DNA of 9,401 bases from Campylobacterales bacterium (GTDB taxonomy: Bacteria > Campylobacterota > Campylobacteria > Campylobacterales > Arcobacteraceae). Positions 1 to 6,579 of this stretch are shown one piece after another. The translations under genes and the position numbers were made by a program. Below the pieces are notes generated by a model. It was not told where the DNA came from, did not search any database, and saw only the letters and a program-made list of their open reading frames with translations. The first letter of the stretch is position 1. Each line of letters begins with the position of its first letter. The stretch lies in assembly GCA_027064245.1 (NCBI GenBank), contig JAMOPZ010000327.1, positions 1 to 9,401 on the forward strand. Reading direction: 5' to 3'.

Positions 1-447
1 ACTTTGAATAATGTGAATACGCTGAAAGATATGGCGAACATCTTCATCTAAAGATAAATATAGTTTTATAGGTTTTGAGACAATAACATTTTCAAGAATT
101 TCTAGTGCATCATTATTTAGTGGGTCAGATGTAGCAACATGGATATATTCTTCATCTTCTTTAAGTGGAATTGCTTCAGCATTTTGTAATATATGAGATG
201 GGTATCTGTCAATTAATTTAAAATCTAGTTCATAACCAAAAATATCGATAAACTCTATTTTTAAAAGCTCAGATAGTTCTCTAGCTATCTCTTTATGAGT
301 TGTATAACCCTCTTGAATAAGAATCTCACCAAGCTTTTTAGAGTAATCGGAAGCTTTTTGTAAAGAAAGAGCATTCATTAACTGCTCATTTGTAATAATA
401 CCTTTTTCAATTAAGTAGTCACCTAATCTGACTGTTTTTTTAATCAT
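1..447 (-). CDS. GspE/PilB/MshE-type assembly ATPase, N-terminal part (MshEN domain), cut by window edge
   Basis: Translating the minus strand from ATG 447-445 gives 149 open codons that reach base 1 without a stop, so the gene continues outside the window. The protein begins MIKKTVRLGDYLIEKG. Residues 7-30 fit the MshEN nucleotide-binding motif throughout: R7-L8-G9, L12-I13, G16-I17-I18, L23, L27, Q30. A second, weaker copy starts at K38-L39-G40 with G47 and L58, then runs into KIEFIDIFG, as typical T2SSE_N domains do. In this family the domain sits in front of the RecA-like hexameric ATPase that powers pilus or pseudopilus assembly at the cytoplasmic face of the inner membrane; Walker motifs would lie beyond the edge. 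The start shares one base with the preceding stop (TAATG), with a weak AGG at 458-456. It follows the mshN-like block, as mshE does in MSHA clusters and ctsE in Campylobacter. Family call is firm; c-di-GMP binding is inferred. Confidence 0.9.
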   Translation of the reverse strand, partial: MIKKTVRLGDYLIEKGIITNEQLMNALSLQKASDYSKKLGEILIQEGYTTHKEIARELSELLKIEFIDIFGYELDFKLIDRYPSHILQNAEAIPLKEDEEYIHVATSDPLNNDALEILENVIVSKPIKLYLSLDEDVRHIFQRIHIIQS

Positions 448-998
448 TATAAATACCTATGTTTTTTGATGTGGTTGTTAGAATCTTTTACCTCTATGGT
501 AATTCTTCCTCTATCTTTAGGGTTAATATAAACTTTGTAGAGTTTATTGTCGGTAGTAAATTCAATTGTTTTTGGATACTCAGATATAATTTTAAAATTG
601 TTGTCTCTAATAGCTACAAATGTTTTAGAGATAGGATGTTCACTAATTGGTAATGCAAGAGTTGAAATATCTGTGTTGTCATACATAAATTGGTAAATTA
701 ATCTCTTTTGTAATAGTAAAGATGAAAATATAACAGCATTTTGTCTGCTTTCTATTGTTTTTCTTTGTTTACTTTGTAGTGTCCCAAGTGTATTTATATA
801 GTCAGCTTTCATACAGCTAAAGCCTATTAATGAGATTAACTCTTCATCTTTCTCATTACTTTCAAAAATAATTTTACCTTTTATACAAGCATTACGGTAA
901 TCTTTATTTTTAAGATATTTAGAAAAATCTTTATAAGAATCAGCATTTAATGATACTGTTATAATGAGTAGAGATAAAGATAGCTTTAAAATATTCAT
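447..998 (-). CDS. Uncharacterised exported protein with TPR-like N-terminal part
   Basis: I do not recognise this 183-residue protein. It starts with a clear Sec signal peptide: a hydrophobic stretch at residues 4-17 followed by LNA at 17-19, with likely cleavage after A19. Residues about 22-66 look like one or two helical TPR/Sel1-like hairpins and contain two cysteines, C38 and C62, that could pair in the periplasm. Residues about 120-180 alternate hydrophobic and polar residues in a beta-rich pattern. The start ATG directly abuts the previous stop (TAGATG) and has a good ribosome-binding site, AAGGA at 1009-1005, six bases upstream. The stop shares one base with the ATPase start, so it is embedded in the operon. 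Position suggests a periplasmic accessory factor of the pilus or transformation machine, perhaps acting with the TPR protein before it. No counterpart sits between mshN and mshE in the Vibrio order as I recall it. Confidence 0.85.
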   Translation of the reverse strand: MNILKLSLSLLIITVSLNADSYKDFSKYLKNKDYRNACIKGKIIFESNEKDEELISLIGFSCMKADYINTLGTLQSKQRKTIESRQNAVIFSSLLLQKRLIYQFMYDNTDISTLALPISEHPISKTFVAIRDNNFKIISEYPKTIEFTTDNKLYKVYINPKDRGRITIEVKDSNNHIKKHRYL

Positions 999-1760
999 CT
1001 ATTTTCCTTGTGTCCATGTAATTAGTAGTGATTCACCCTCTTTAGAGTTAGCATTTGCTAAGTATAGGTTTAGAATCTCAATAGCTCTTTTGTAGTGACC
1101 TTTAGCATATTCAGATTTAGCATATAGAATCCAAGCTCCATCAGCTTTTCTATTTAAAATATTTGCTTTTTTTGTCCAAAGTAGGGCAGTGGAGTATTTT
1201 TTAGAATCGTAGTATCTTTGAGCAATTTTAAGTGCTAAGTCATAATCATTTTCTTTATTATATAAAGTTATCATATCTTTAGTAGATTCTAGTTTTTTTG
1301 TAGATATAGAAAAGTTATTTGTAGTTTTTTTAGATATTTTAGTAGTTTTTGTTATTTGTAAAGGCTCAATTATTTTTTCTTTTTTATTATTATTTTTTTT
1401 ATATTTTGTATGAAAAATCTTTTTATTAGAGATAATATCATTATTTAATTGAATAGTATACTTAACATCCTTAATGATTCTTTTAGTTTTTTTTATAACT
1501 TTTATCTTTTTTATTTTAGGTATGTTTATATTTTTATCTATTGTTTCTTTTTCTTTTATAGTTTTTATTTTAGGATTTTTATGTTCAATTATTTTAACAG
1601 ATTCTTTTTTAACTATAATTTGTTTCTCTTTTTTATTAAAAAACATACTAAAAACTAAGATTATTATAGATATAAAAAACATAGGGATTATAATTTTAAG
1701 TTTTTGTTTTAGATAGTAAAGTCTACATTTTTTTTCTAGTGTTTCAAAGTTATTATGCAT
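999..1760 (-). CDS. MshN-like inner-membrane protein with lysine-rich linker and C-terminal TPRs
   Basis: This 253-residue protein has a short basic cytoplasmic N terminus (1-21), one membrane segment at about 22-41 (IIIPMFFISIIILVFSMFF) and no cleavable signal, predicting a bitopic protein with a periplasmic body. Residues about 43-147 are a low-complexity linker in which roughly one residue in three is lysine. Residues about 172-240 form at least two TPR-like helical hairpins, with ALKIAQRYYDSKKYSTALLW (175-194) and a second around 207-232. This layout matches MshN, which likewise carries an N-terminal membrane anchor and C-terminal TPRs. The gene overlaps the ATPase gene by eight bases and precedes the exported protein, in the MSHA-type order L-M-N. 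A role as a periplasmic scaffold for pilus assembly or secretin placement is inferred. The linker's basic charge could favour contact with peptidoglycan or DNA, but nothing in the sequence proves this. Confidence 0.8.
   Translation of the reverse strand: MHNNFETLEKKCRLYYLKQKLKIIIPMFFISIIILVFSMFFNKKEKQIIVKKESVKIIEHKNPKIKTIKEKETIDKNINIPKIKKIKVIKKTKRIIKDVKYTIQLNNDIISNKKIFHTKYKKNNNKKEKIIEPLQITKTTKISKKTTNNFSISTKKLESTKDMITLYNKENDYDLALKIAQRYYDSKKYSTALLWTKKANILNRKADGAWILYAKSEYAKGHYKRAIEILNLYLANANSKEGESLLITWTQGK
1005..1009 (-). promoter_or_regulatory. Ribosome-binding site for the uncharacterised exported protein
   Basis: AAGGA lies six bases before ATG 998-996, inside the last codons of the TPR gene. 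It is among the best-placed Shine-Dalgarno matches in the cluster and supports this start even though the two genes abut without a spacer. Confidence 0.6.
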
Positions 1761-2544
1761 CTATAATTCCTAGGTCAATTCCAGCCATTGTTATAACACA
1801 ATTGTTTGGAGTATCATACTTACTATGTCCATTTGTTCTAGCATAGTCAGCGATTAGAAAAGTATGTTTTAGTAGTTGTTTTATGATTCTAAAATTACCA
1901 TTAGATAACTTTAAAAGTAGTTTTATTTGTTTATTTTTAAATTGAGAAGATATTTCACCTAAACTATGTTTAATTAGTTGAGAATTTATATATTTTTGTA
2001 TCTCATTCATTTTTAATATACCGAGTATAACTACACGATGATTTCTAGAAAGAAAATGGCTTCTTTTTAAAATTTCTTCACCATCTTCTTTATGCATAGA
2101 TAGTAAAAAATTAAAATGACCTGTATCTGAAAGTGTTCTAATAAATTCAAGAACTATATTGTTTAAAAGTTGGGCTTCGTCTATCATTATAATGTTATTA
2201 TTATTTTTAAACTTTTCTATAGCTATATTTTTTAATTGAGAAATTGTTAAACTAATATCTACTTTATGGTCTTCTAAAAGAAAATGTAAAAAAGATTCTG
2301 GTGTTGAAAATGGTTCTGAAGTGAAGAGTACTTTTTTATCTGAAGATATTTCATCTTTTATAAGGTTTAACATATATGTTTTACCAACCCCTGGTTCTCC
2401 AAGTAAAAAGATTATAGGGGTATTGTTTGAGTTTATAGTTGTAAGAAGTGAACTCTTAGCATATTCAGAGCTAAGACTTTCAAAATAAAAGCTAGAATTA
2501 AAATTTGTATCAAAAACTTTATGTGCTTTTAAAAAGCTACTCAT
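1753..2544 (-). CDS. ExeA/GspA/MshM-type AAA ATPase (CtsP-position gene)
   Basis: The 263-residue product is a cytoplasmic P-loop ATPase. Walker A is GEPGVGKT at residues 49-56, directly after the strand PIIFLL; Walker B is IIMIDEAQLL at 118-127 with D122-E123. Downstream come FLLSMHKEDG and RNHRVVILG, placed like sensor/arginine-finger segments of ExeA-family AAA proteins, then a helical C-terminal lid (LLKLSNGNFRIIKQLLKHTF). No membrane segment or peptidoglycan-binding domain is present, unlike full ExeA, so it resembles the shorter MshM form. ExeA relatives help assemble or position the secretin; CtsP, an ATP-binding protein required for Campylobacter transformation, occupies the equivalent place next to the secretin gene. 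The start overlaps the end of the secretin gene by eight bases and the end overlaps the TPR gene by eight, which indicates translational coupling. Family assignment is confident; substrate and partner are inferred from order. Confidence 0.88.
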   Translation of the reverse strand: MSSFLKAHKVFDTNFNSSFYFESLSSEYAKSSLLTTINSNNTPIIFLLGEPGVGKTYMLNLIKDEISSDKKVLFTSEPFSTPESFLHFLLEDHKVDISLTISQLKNIAIEKFKNNNNIIMIDEAQLLNNIVLEFIRTLSDTGHFNFLLSMHKEDGEEILKRSHFLSRNHRVVILGILKMNEIQKYINSQLIKHSLGEISSQFKNKQIKLLLKLSNGNFRIIKQLLKHTFLIADYARTNGHSKYDTPNNCVITMAGIDLGIIDA

Positions 2545-4000
2545 CTAATGAACCGTTAAGTGATTTTTCAACAGTATCAATAGATGGAAAAGTATCATTA
2601 TTTATAATAGTTGGTGTTATAACTATGATTAATTCCGTTTTAGATACTTCTTTATCTTTATTTTTAAATGCCCAACCAAGTATAGGTATATCTCCTAAAC
2701 CTGTTACTTTATTTATAATATTTTGCTCTTTACTTGAGATAAGACCACCAACAATAATTCTATTACCATCTTTAGCTTTAACAATAGAAGATAATTGTTT
2801 AATTCTAATATCTGGTGGCATAATTCTAACTCCACTACTATCTGTAACATCTCCAGCACCATCGTCTAAACTTGCTTCAGCATCAAGTTGTTCACTTACA
2901 ACAGGGTTAATTTTTAAAATGATAAATCCATCATCTGTAATCTCTGGAACAATATTTAGTGTAAGACCAATAAATACTGATGCCATAGTGTATGTACTTG
3001 AAGCAGAAGTCGTTGTGTCTGATGTAGCAAAACTACCATCTTGATAACGGTAATTAATTTGTTTACCAACATTAATTACTGCTGGTTGATTGTTTAAAGT
3101 TAGAATCTTTGGAGTAGATAAAACATTTACTGAGCCATGTTTTTCAAGAAAATCCAATAAACCATTTATAGATAAATCATAAGCCATTTTTTGTGTAGAT
3201 ACACCCTCTTTTAAAACATTATTCCAACTTCTTCCTAAATCTCCAGATAGATTAATATTAAACTTTGACCAATCTATACCTTTACTTTCTACATCAGCAT
3301 AAGTTAATTCAAGAAGTTTAGTTTCTAGCATAACTTGTTTATGTAAACGATTTTTAATTTTTTTCAGGTAATTACTTATACGGTTAATTTGGTTTTTAGT
3401 TCCTGTTATAGTTATAACACCTGTTTCTCTGTTTATAATAGATTTACTTTTAATTTTTGTTTTATCACCATCACGAGAAAGAATAGTGTCTATTTCATTG
3501 TTAAGTTTATCCCAAAACTTAAATTGAGATTTTGTTGTTACTGTAGTACTATCTGAATTTCCTGAACTATCACTACTACCACCATCTGAATTGGTAGAAA
3601 CAGCTCCTACTGTGATGTTTTTTGTAGATTCTGTAGTATGTTCACTAAGGTTTACATAGTCAATTACAAAAGAACGAGTTTCTAGGTAAGAGATAGATAA
3701 CACTTTATTTGTTTCATTATAGTTATAAAACATATTATTTTGAGTAAGTAAAAAGTTAAAAACTTGTTCTAATGTATAATCTTTTATATGAACAATAAAT
3801 AGCTCTTTATTTATAACATCACTAGCAATATCATCTTTTATTTTAACAGAAAATTCACATTTATCTGCTAGATTTTCAATAATATCTATGGTTTTTACAT
3901 TTGATGATTTTAGTACATCAAATGTAAAAAGTGTGTTTTCACAATTTGAGTTAGCATTTAGAGTGTAAAAAGTTAAAAAGATAAAGAGTATTAGTTTCAT
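2537..4000 (-). CDS. mshL: MshL/PilQ-type outer-membrane secretin (CtsD-like)
   Basis: This 487-residue protein forms the outer-membrane ring through which a pilus, pseudopilus or DNA passes. A signal peptide covers residues 1-16 (cleavage after LNA). Residues about 30-105 look like an STN/N0 domain, followed by a Ser/Gly/Thr/Asp-rich linker (134-157) and an N1-like domain (about 160-218). The secretin core spans about 222-465 and carries the family landmarks: VLSTPKILTLNNQPAVINVG (293-312), LNIVPEITDDG (348-358), IVGGLISSKEQ (416-426), GDIPILGWAFK (436-446) and ELIIVITP (456-463). C20 and C48 could form a disulfide in the N-terminal part. C20 is not in a lipobox, so the protein is probably not lipidated and may need another factor for outer-membrane targeting. 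It is shorter than many PilQ proteins and lacks AMIN domains, as expected for MshL. It overlaps the K-type gene by four bases (ATGA) upstream and the ATPase gene downstream. Confidence 0.95.
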   Translation of the reverse strand: MKLILFIFLTFYTLNANSNCENTLFTFDVLKSSNVKTIDIIENLADKCEFSVKIKDDIASDVINKELFIVHIKDYTLEQVFNFLLTQNNMFYNYNETNKVLSISYLETRSFVIDYVNLSEHTTESTKNITVGAVSTNSDGGSSDSSGNSDSTTVTTKSQFKFWDKLNNEIDTILSRDGDKTKIKSKSIINRETGVITITGTKNQINRISNYLKKIKNRLHKQVMLETKLLELTYADVESKGIDWSKFNINLSGDLGRSWNNVLKEGVSTQKMAYDLSINGLLDFLEKHGSVNVLSTPKILTLNNQPAVINVGKQINYRYQDGSFATSDTTTSASSTYTMASVFIGLTLNIVPEITDDGFIILKINPVVSEQLDAEASLDDGAGDVTDSSGVRIMPPDIRIKQLSSIVKAKDGNRIIVGGLISSKEQNIINKVTGLGDIPILGWAFKNKDKEVSKTELIIVITPTIINNDTFPSIDTVEKSLNGSLDE

Positions 4001-4404
4001 TCAGTAATTTCCTTAGTTGTAAATATGCTTTTTTTAGATTTTATAGTTATAAAAGTTTTTTTCTTATTTTTAAAAACTACAATATATTTTTGGTGAATCT
4101 CTTTTATAAGACCATTTTGAACTATATCTCCAGTTTTATACCATTTATTGTTGATTAAAACTTTATGGTTTAAAATTGTTTGAACAATAATAGGAAGTAC
4201 TATAATTGGTTCAATCTCTTTTATACCTTTTGCTTCACTTATAATAGGTTTTGCACTAGCAAATGGGTCATATATAGTATATTCTAATTTAGATGATATT
4301 TTTTTATCATTATTTAAAATATCTATTTTTTTAGATAATTTGTCTATATTTGTAGAACTAGCAAATAGCAATGGTGTTATAGTTAGTAAAATTAGTTTTT
4401 TCAA
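3997..4404 (-). CDS. Small periplasmic PilP/MshK/CtsR-like protein
   Basis: The product has 135 residues with an N-terminal signal peptide (hydrophobic 4-14, possible cleavage near A15). After a helical, lysine-rich stretch comes YDPF at residues 45-48; a DPF motif marks the linker before the folded domain in PilP-type proteins. The C-terminal part, about 72-128, is beta-rich (VLINNKWYKTGDIVQNGLI then YIVVFKNKKKTFITI), like the homology domain of PilP and GspC that contacts the secretin N0 domain. It lies immediately upstream of the secretin gene with an ATGA overlap, and its own start overlaps the preceding gene by four bases. This place is held by mshK in Vibrio and, as I recall, by ctsR in Campylobacter. 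The likely role is bridging the inner-membrane I/J complex to the secretin. There is no lipobox, unlike classical PilP. Sequence similarity is weak, so the call rests on the fold pattern plus position. Confidence 0.75.
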   Translation of the reverse strand: MKKLILLTITPLLFASSTNIDKLSKKIDILNNDKKISSKLEYTIYDPFASAKPIISEAKGIKEIEPIIVLPIIVQTILNHKVLINNKWYKTGDIVQNGLIKEIHQKYIVVFKNKKKTFITIKSKKSIFTTKEITE

Positions 4405-5024
4405 AACTCAACTCCATATAGTAAAATGTTAATTACAAAGCTTGTATCTCCAGCTTTATCTATACCGATTGTTATCTCTTTTACTCTAAGTAAAGTTTTA
4501 AAACTATCTATGTATTGGATTAGACTCATAATACTTTTAAATGAACCTGTCCCTTTTATGGAGATTTTTTCTTTCTCTACAACATGAATATTAAAATCTA
4601 TATGCTCTTTTTCTGATTCTATAAGACTAATATTTATACCATAGTTTAGAGAACTTTTTAGTACTTTATCTAGTACAGTTGCTATACCAATTTGATTACA
4701 AAATATAAAGTCCATAGATTCTAATTTACTTCTTATATATTGGTCTTGGTATCTAGCTTCACTTAAAGATTCTTCTAAAACTAAAATCTCTTTTTTAGCT
4801 TTTTTTATATTTCTTTCTAAAGATTTTATACTATTTTTTTGTAGTTTTTTATCTAATGTCTGAATCTCTTCAATTTTAGAATCTATCTCTAAGTCTAAAT
4901 CTTCACCAAAAAAATTCCAACTCGCAAAACTTAATGCCACTATAAGAAAAAGATAAACACCTATTCTTTTTACCATAGTCATCTCTTCTAATTGAAATTC
5001 TAATTGTTCAAGTTGTTCATTCAT
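4401..5024 (-). CDS. PilO/GspM/MshJ-like inner-membrane assembly-platform protein
   Basis: This 207-residue protein has a short acidic, glutamine/glutamate-rich cytoplasmic N terminus, one membrane span at about residues 20-39 (RIGVYLFLIVALSFASWNFF), a heptad-like coiled coil at about 45-95, and an alpha/beta C-terminal domain (about 110-207) consistent with the ferredoxin-like fold of PilO and GspM. That architecture and length fit PilO/MshJ. Such proteins pair with PilN/GspL/MshI through their periplasmic coiled coils and link the cytoplasmic motor to the secretin. The gene overlaps the upstream PilM/PilN-fusion gene and the downstream PilP-like gene by four bases each (ATGA), so the three are tightly coupled. 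C108 is the only cysteine and may be unpaired. Primary sequence in this family is poorly conserved, so the call rests on architecture and synteny. Confidence 0.82.
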   Translation of the reverse strand: MNEQLEQLEFQLEEMTMVKRIGVYLFLIVALSFASWNFFGEDLDLEIDSKIEEIQTLDKKLQKNSIKSLERNIKKAKKEILVLEESLSEARYQDQYIRSKLESMDFIFCNQIGIATVLDKVLKSSLNYGINISLIESEKEHIDFNIHVVEKEKISIKGTGSFKSIMSLIQYIDSFKTLLRVKEITIGIDKAGDTSFVINILLYGVEF

Positions 5025-6499
5025 AGCTCAATCTCCACAAAACTTTCATAATAGTTTTCATTTCTTTCAACTTTTGCTGTTTGAACTTTTGAGTAACCTT
5101 TAGCTAGTAACTCTTTTATAAACATAGCAATATCATCTCTAGCATCATATTTTGTAATAATTTGTATAGTTATCATTTTAGCATCACTAAAATGCATATT
5201 TTTAGATGATAGAGAGTACTTTTTCATTATACTATTTACATCTTTCATCATTTTTTGTCTATTTATAGTTTCTTGATTGAAATTTTCTAGTGTAGTTAAC
5301 ATTTGATTATATCCATCTAATTTAGTAATTATTTTAGATTTATCATTTTTAAGTTTATCTCTAGCACCTCTTTGTTTTTTTAGATTTATTTGTAACTTTT
5401 TAGTAATATGTTCTAGTTTAGTGACTTGTGATTCTAAATCATTTTTCTTTATCTCTAATTTATCTAATTCTAAAATAGCATAGATAGGGTACACACTAGC
5501 TATAAGTAAAGATAAAAGTAAAACCATAGTAAATTGACCACTATGAGTTTTAATAAATATAGGTTTTCTTTCATAAATAGTTTGATTGGCTATAAGGTAT
5601 TTCTCTTGAGCTACTCCAAGAGCATATAAAGCATTTAGAGCAAAATGTTTCATCCCTATATCAATATTATCAAAAATATTTAATGTTTGTTTTATAGAAT
5701 CTTCGTATCCATAAGAATTAAATAGTGATAAAAGTTTAGGTATATCTTGAGCCTCAAAATCTAAGAAGATTCTATCTATATGCTCTAGTTTAAAAACACC
5801 TCTTTTATGTCCAACAGCATGGGAAATTCTTTCTATAATTTTAGAAAATTCTTCTTGAACATCACTCATTTGTAAAAATTCGCTATCTTCATAAAGTTCA
5901 GAATCCACACCTTTAGTTATTAAAGTATTTTTCAATACTTCAAGTTCCATACCTAGTTTTGTTGCTAATTCATTTAGTGAAGGAATTGTTCTAGTGGCAA
6001 TGTATTGACCATTTTTAAAGATAACAGCATAAGAATCATCATCTCCAAAGTGGATGAAAAGGTCATTCTTTTTATCTATTAATTCAAAATTATATAAAGA
6101 TATGTAGCTTAAAGAAGCTGGAAATATAGCATCTATATGGTTATTTATTTTAGCAATATTTTGAAATTTTTCTTCTAAAATAGATATTTCAGTGGCATAA
6201 GATTCTATATAATCATTTTCATCATTTTCTAATGGGATAGTTAAAGATGTTATTTTAAAGTCAGTTTCAGAGTTTAAACCAGCTTCTTCATACATTCTCA
6301 TCTCTGCTTGAATTTCTAGTTTTTCAGCAGAAGTATTTTTTAACATTTTAAACCCATGAGTACGAATCATAGATGATGGTATGGTAGAAGCACTATAATA
6401 TTCTTTTAATTTTTTAGATGGTGTTTTTGTAAACTCTTTTCCATCAAAAAGAAATTGTCTGTTTTCATCAATAATAAAAAGAATTTTATCTGTAATCAT
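5021..6499 (-). CDS. MshI/GspL-like fused PilM-PilN assembly-platform protein
   Basis: The 492-residue product joins two functions that are separate proteins (PilM and PilN) in many type IV pilus systems. Residues 1 to about 300 are soluble and resemble the actin-like PilM/GspL fold; LFIHFGDDDSYAVIFKNGQY at 147-166 followed by IATRTIP is the kind of phosphate-loop hairpin seen there. A single membrane span lies at 323-343, followed by a charged coiled coil (about 344-415) and a C-terminal ferredoxin-like domain (about 435-492) as in PilN. The predicted topology is therefore cytoplasmic N terminus and periplasmic C terminus, as in GspL and MshI. It would recruit the assembly ATPase on the cytoplasmic side and pair with the PilO-like protein on the other. 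It is the first gene after the only intergenic gap. ATG 6499-6497 is chosen because it follows a GAGA-containing leader and gives a full N-terminal strand (KILFIIDENRQFLFDG). Confidence 0.85.
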   Translation of the reverse strand: MITDKILFIIDENRQFLFDGKEFTKTPSKKLKEYYSASTIPSSMIRTHGFKMLKNTSAEKLEIQAEMRMYEEAGLNSETDFKITSLTIPLENDENDYIESYATEISILEEKFQNIAKINNHIDAIFPASLSYISLYNFELIDKKNDLFIHFGDDDSYAVIFKNGQYIATRTIPSLNELATKLGMELEVLKNTLITKGVDSELYEDSEFLQMSDVQEEFSKIIERISHAVGHKRGVFKLEHIDRIFLDFEAQDIPKLLSLFNSYGYEDSIKQTLNIFDNIDIGMKHFALNALYALGVAQEKYLIANQTIYERKPIFIKTHSGQFTMVLLLSLLIASVYPIYAILELDKLEIKKNDLESQVTKLEHITKKLQINLKKQRGARDKLKNDKSKIITKLDGYNQMLTTLENFNQETINRQKMMKDVNSIMKKYSLSSKNMHFSDAKMITIQIITKYDARDDIAMFIKELLAKGYSKVQTAKVERNENYYESFVEIEL

Positions 6500-6579
6500 C
6501 TGTCATCTCATTAGTTTATATTAAGTTTTTTTATATCGGCTAAAAATATTTTATCTTTAGGGTTTTTAGTTGTGACTAT
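6500..6579 (-). other. Only intergenic gap of the cluster, 80 bases
   Basis: All other junctions here overlap or abut, so this spacer stands out. It is A+T-rich. On the minus strand it contains TATAAA-like boxes at 6536-6531 and 6520-6515, but no recognisable -35 element, so an internal promoter for the platform genes is only possible. CTAAAAA at 6569-6563 can pair with TTTTTAG at 6546-6540 around a 16-base loop; no T-run follows, so it is not a convincing terminator. The frame of the preceding prepilin gene stays open for 22 codons after its TAA, to a second TAA at 6513-6511. Confidence 0.5.

Noticed and set aside
459..653. Plus-strand open frame of 64 codons
   Set aside because: It lies wholly antisense to the exported-protein gene, is Phe/Tyr-rich as expected from the complement of A-rich codons, and has no family resemblance.
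1449..1716. Two overlapping plus-strand frames encoding very hydrophobic Phe/Ile-rich peptides that look like membrane proteins
   Set aside because: They are the complement of the lysine-rich (AAA) linker of the TPR protein; TTT/TTA runs make any frame there look like a membrane segment.
2505..3044. Plus-strand frame of 179 codons opposite the secretin
   Set aside because: The opposite strand carries unmistakable secretin motifs throughout this stretch; the plus-strand frame is Ser/Leu-rich without recognisable domains.
3941..4000. Secretin as a lipoprotein because of Cys20 near the N terminus
   Set aside because: The residues before it (NSNC) do not form a lipobox, and a normal signal-peptidase site after A16 explains the N terminus.
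6540..6569. Hairpin CTAAAAA/TTTTTAG in the gap as a transcription terminator
   Set aside because: The stem is seven A/T-rich pairs with a 16-base loop and is not followed by a T-run, so it is too weak for an intrinsic terminator.
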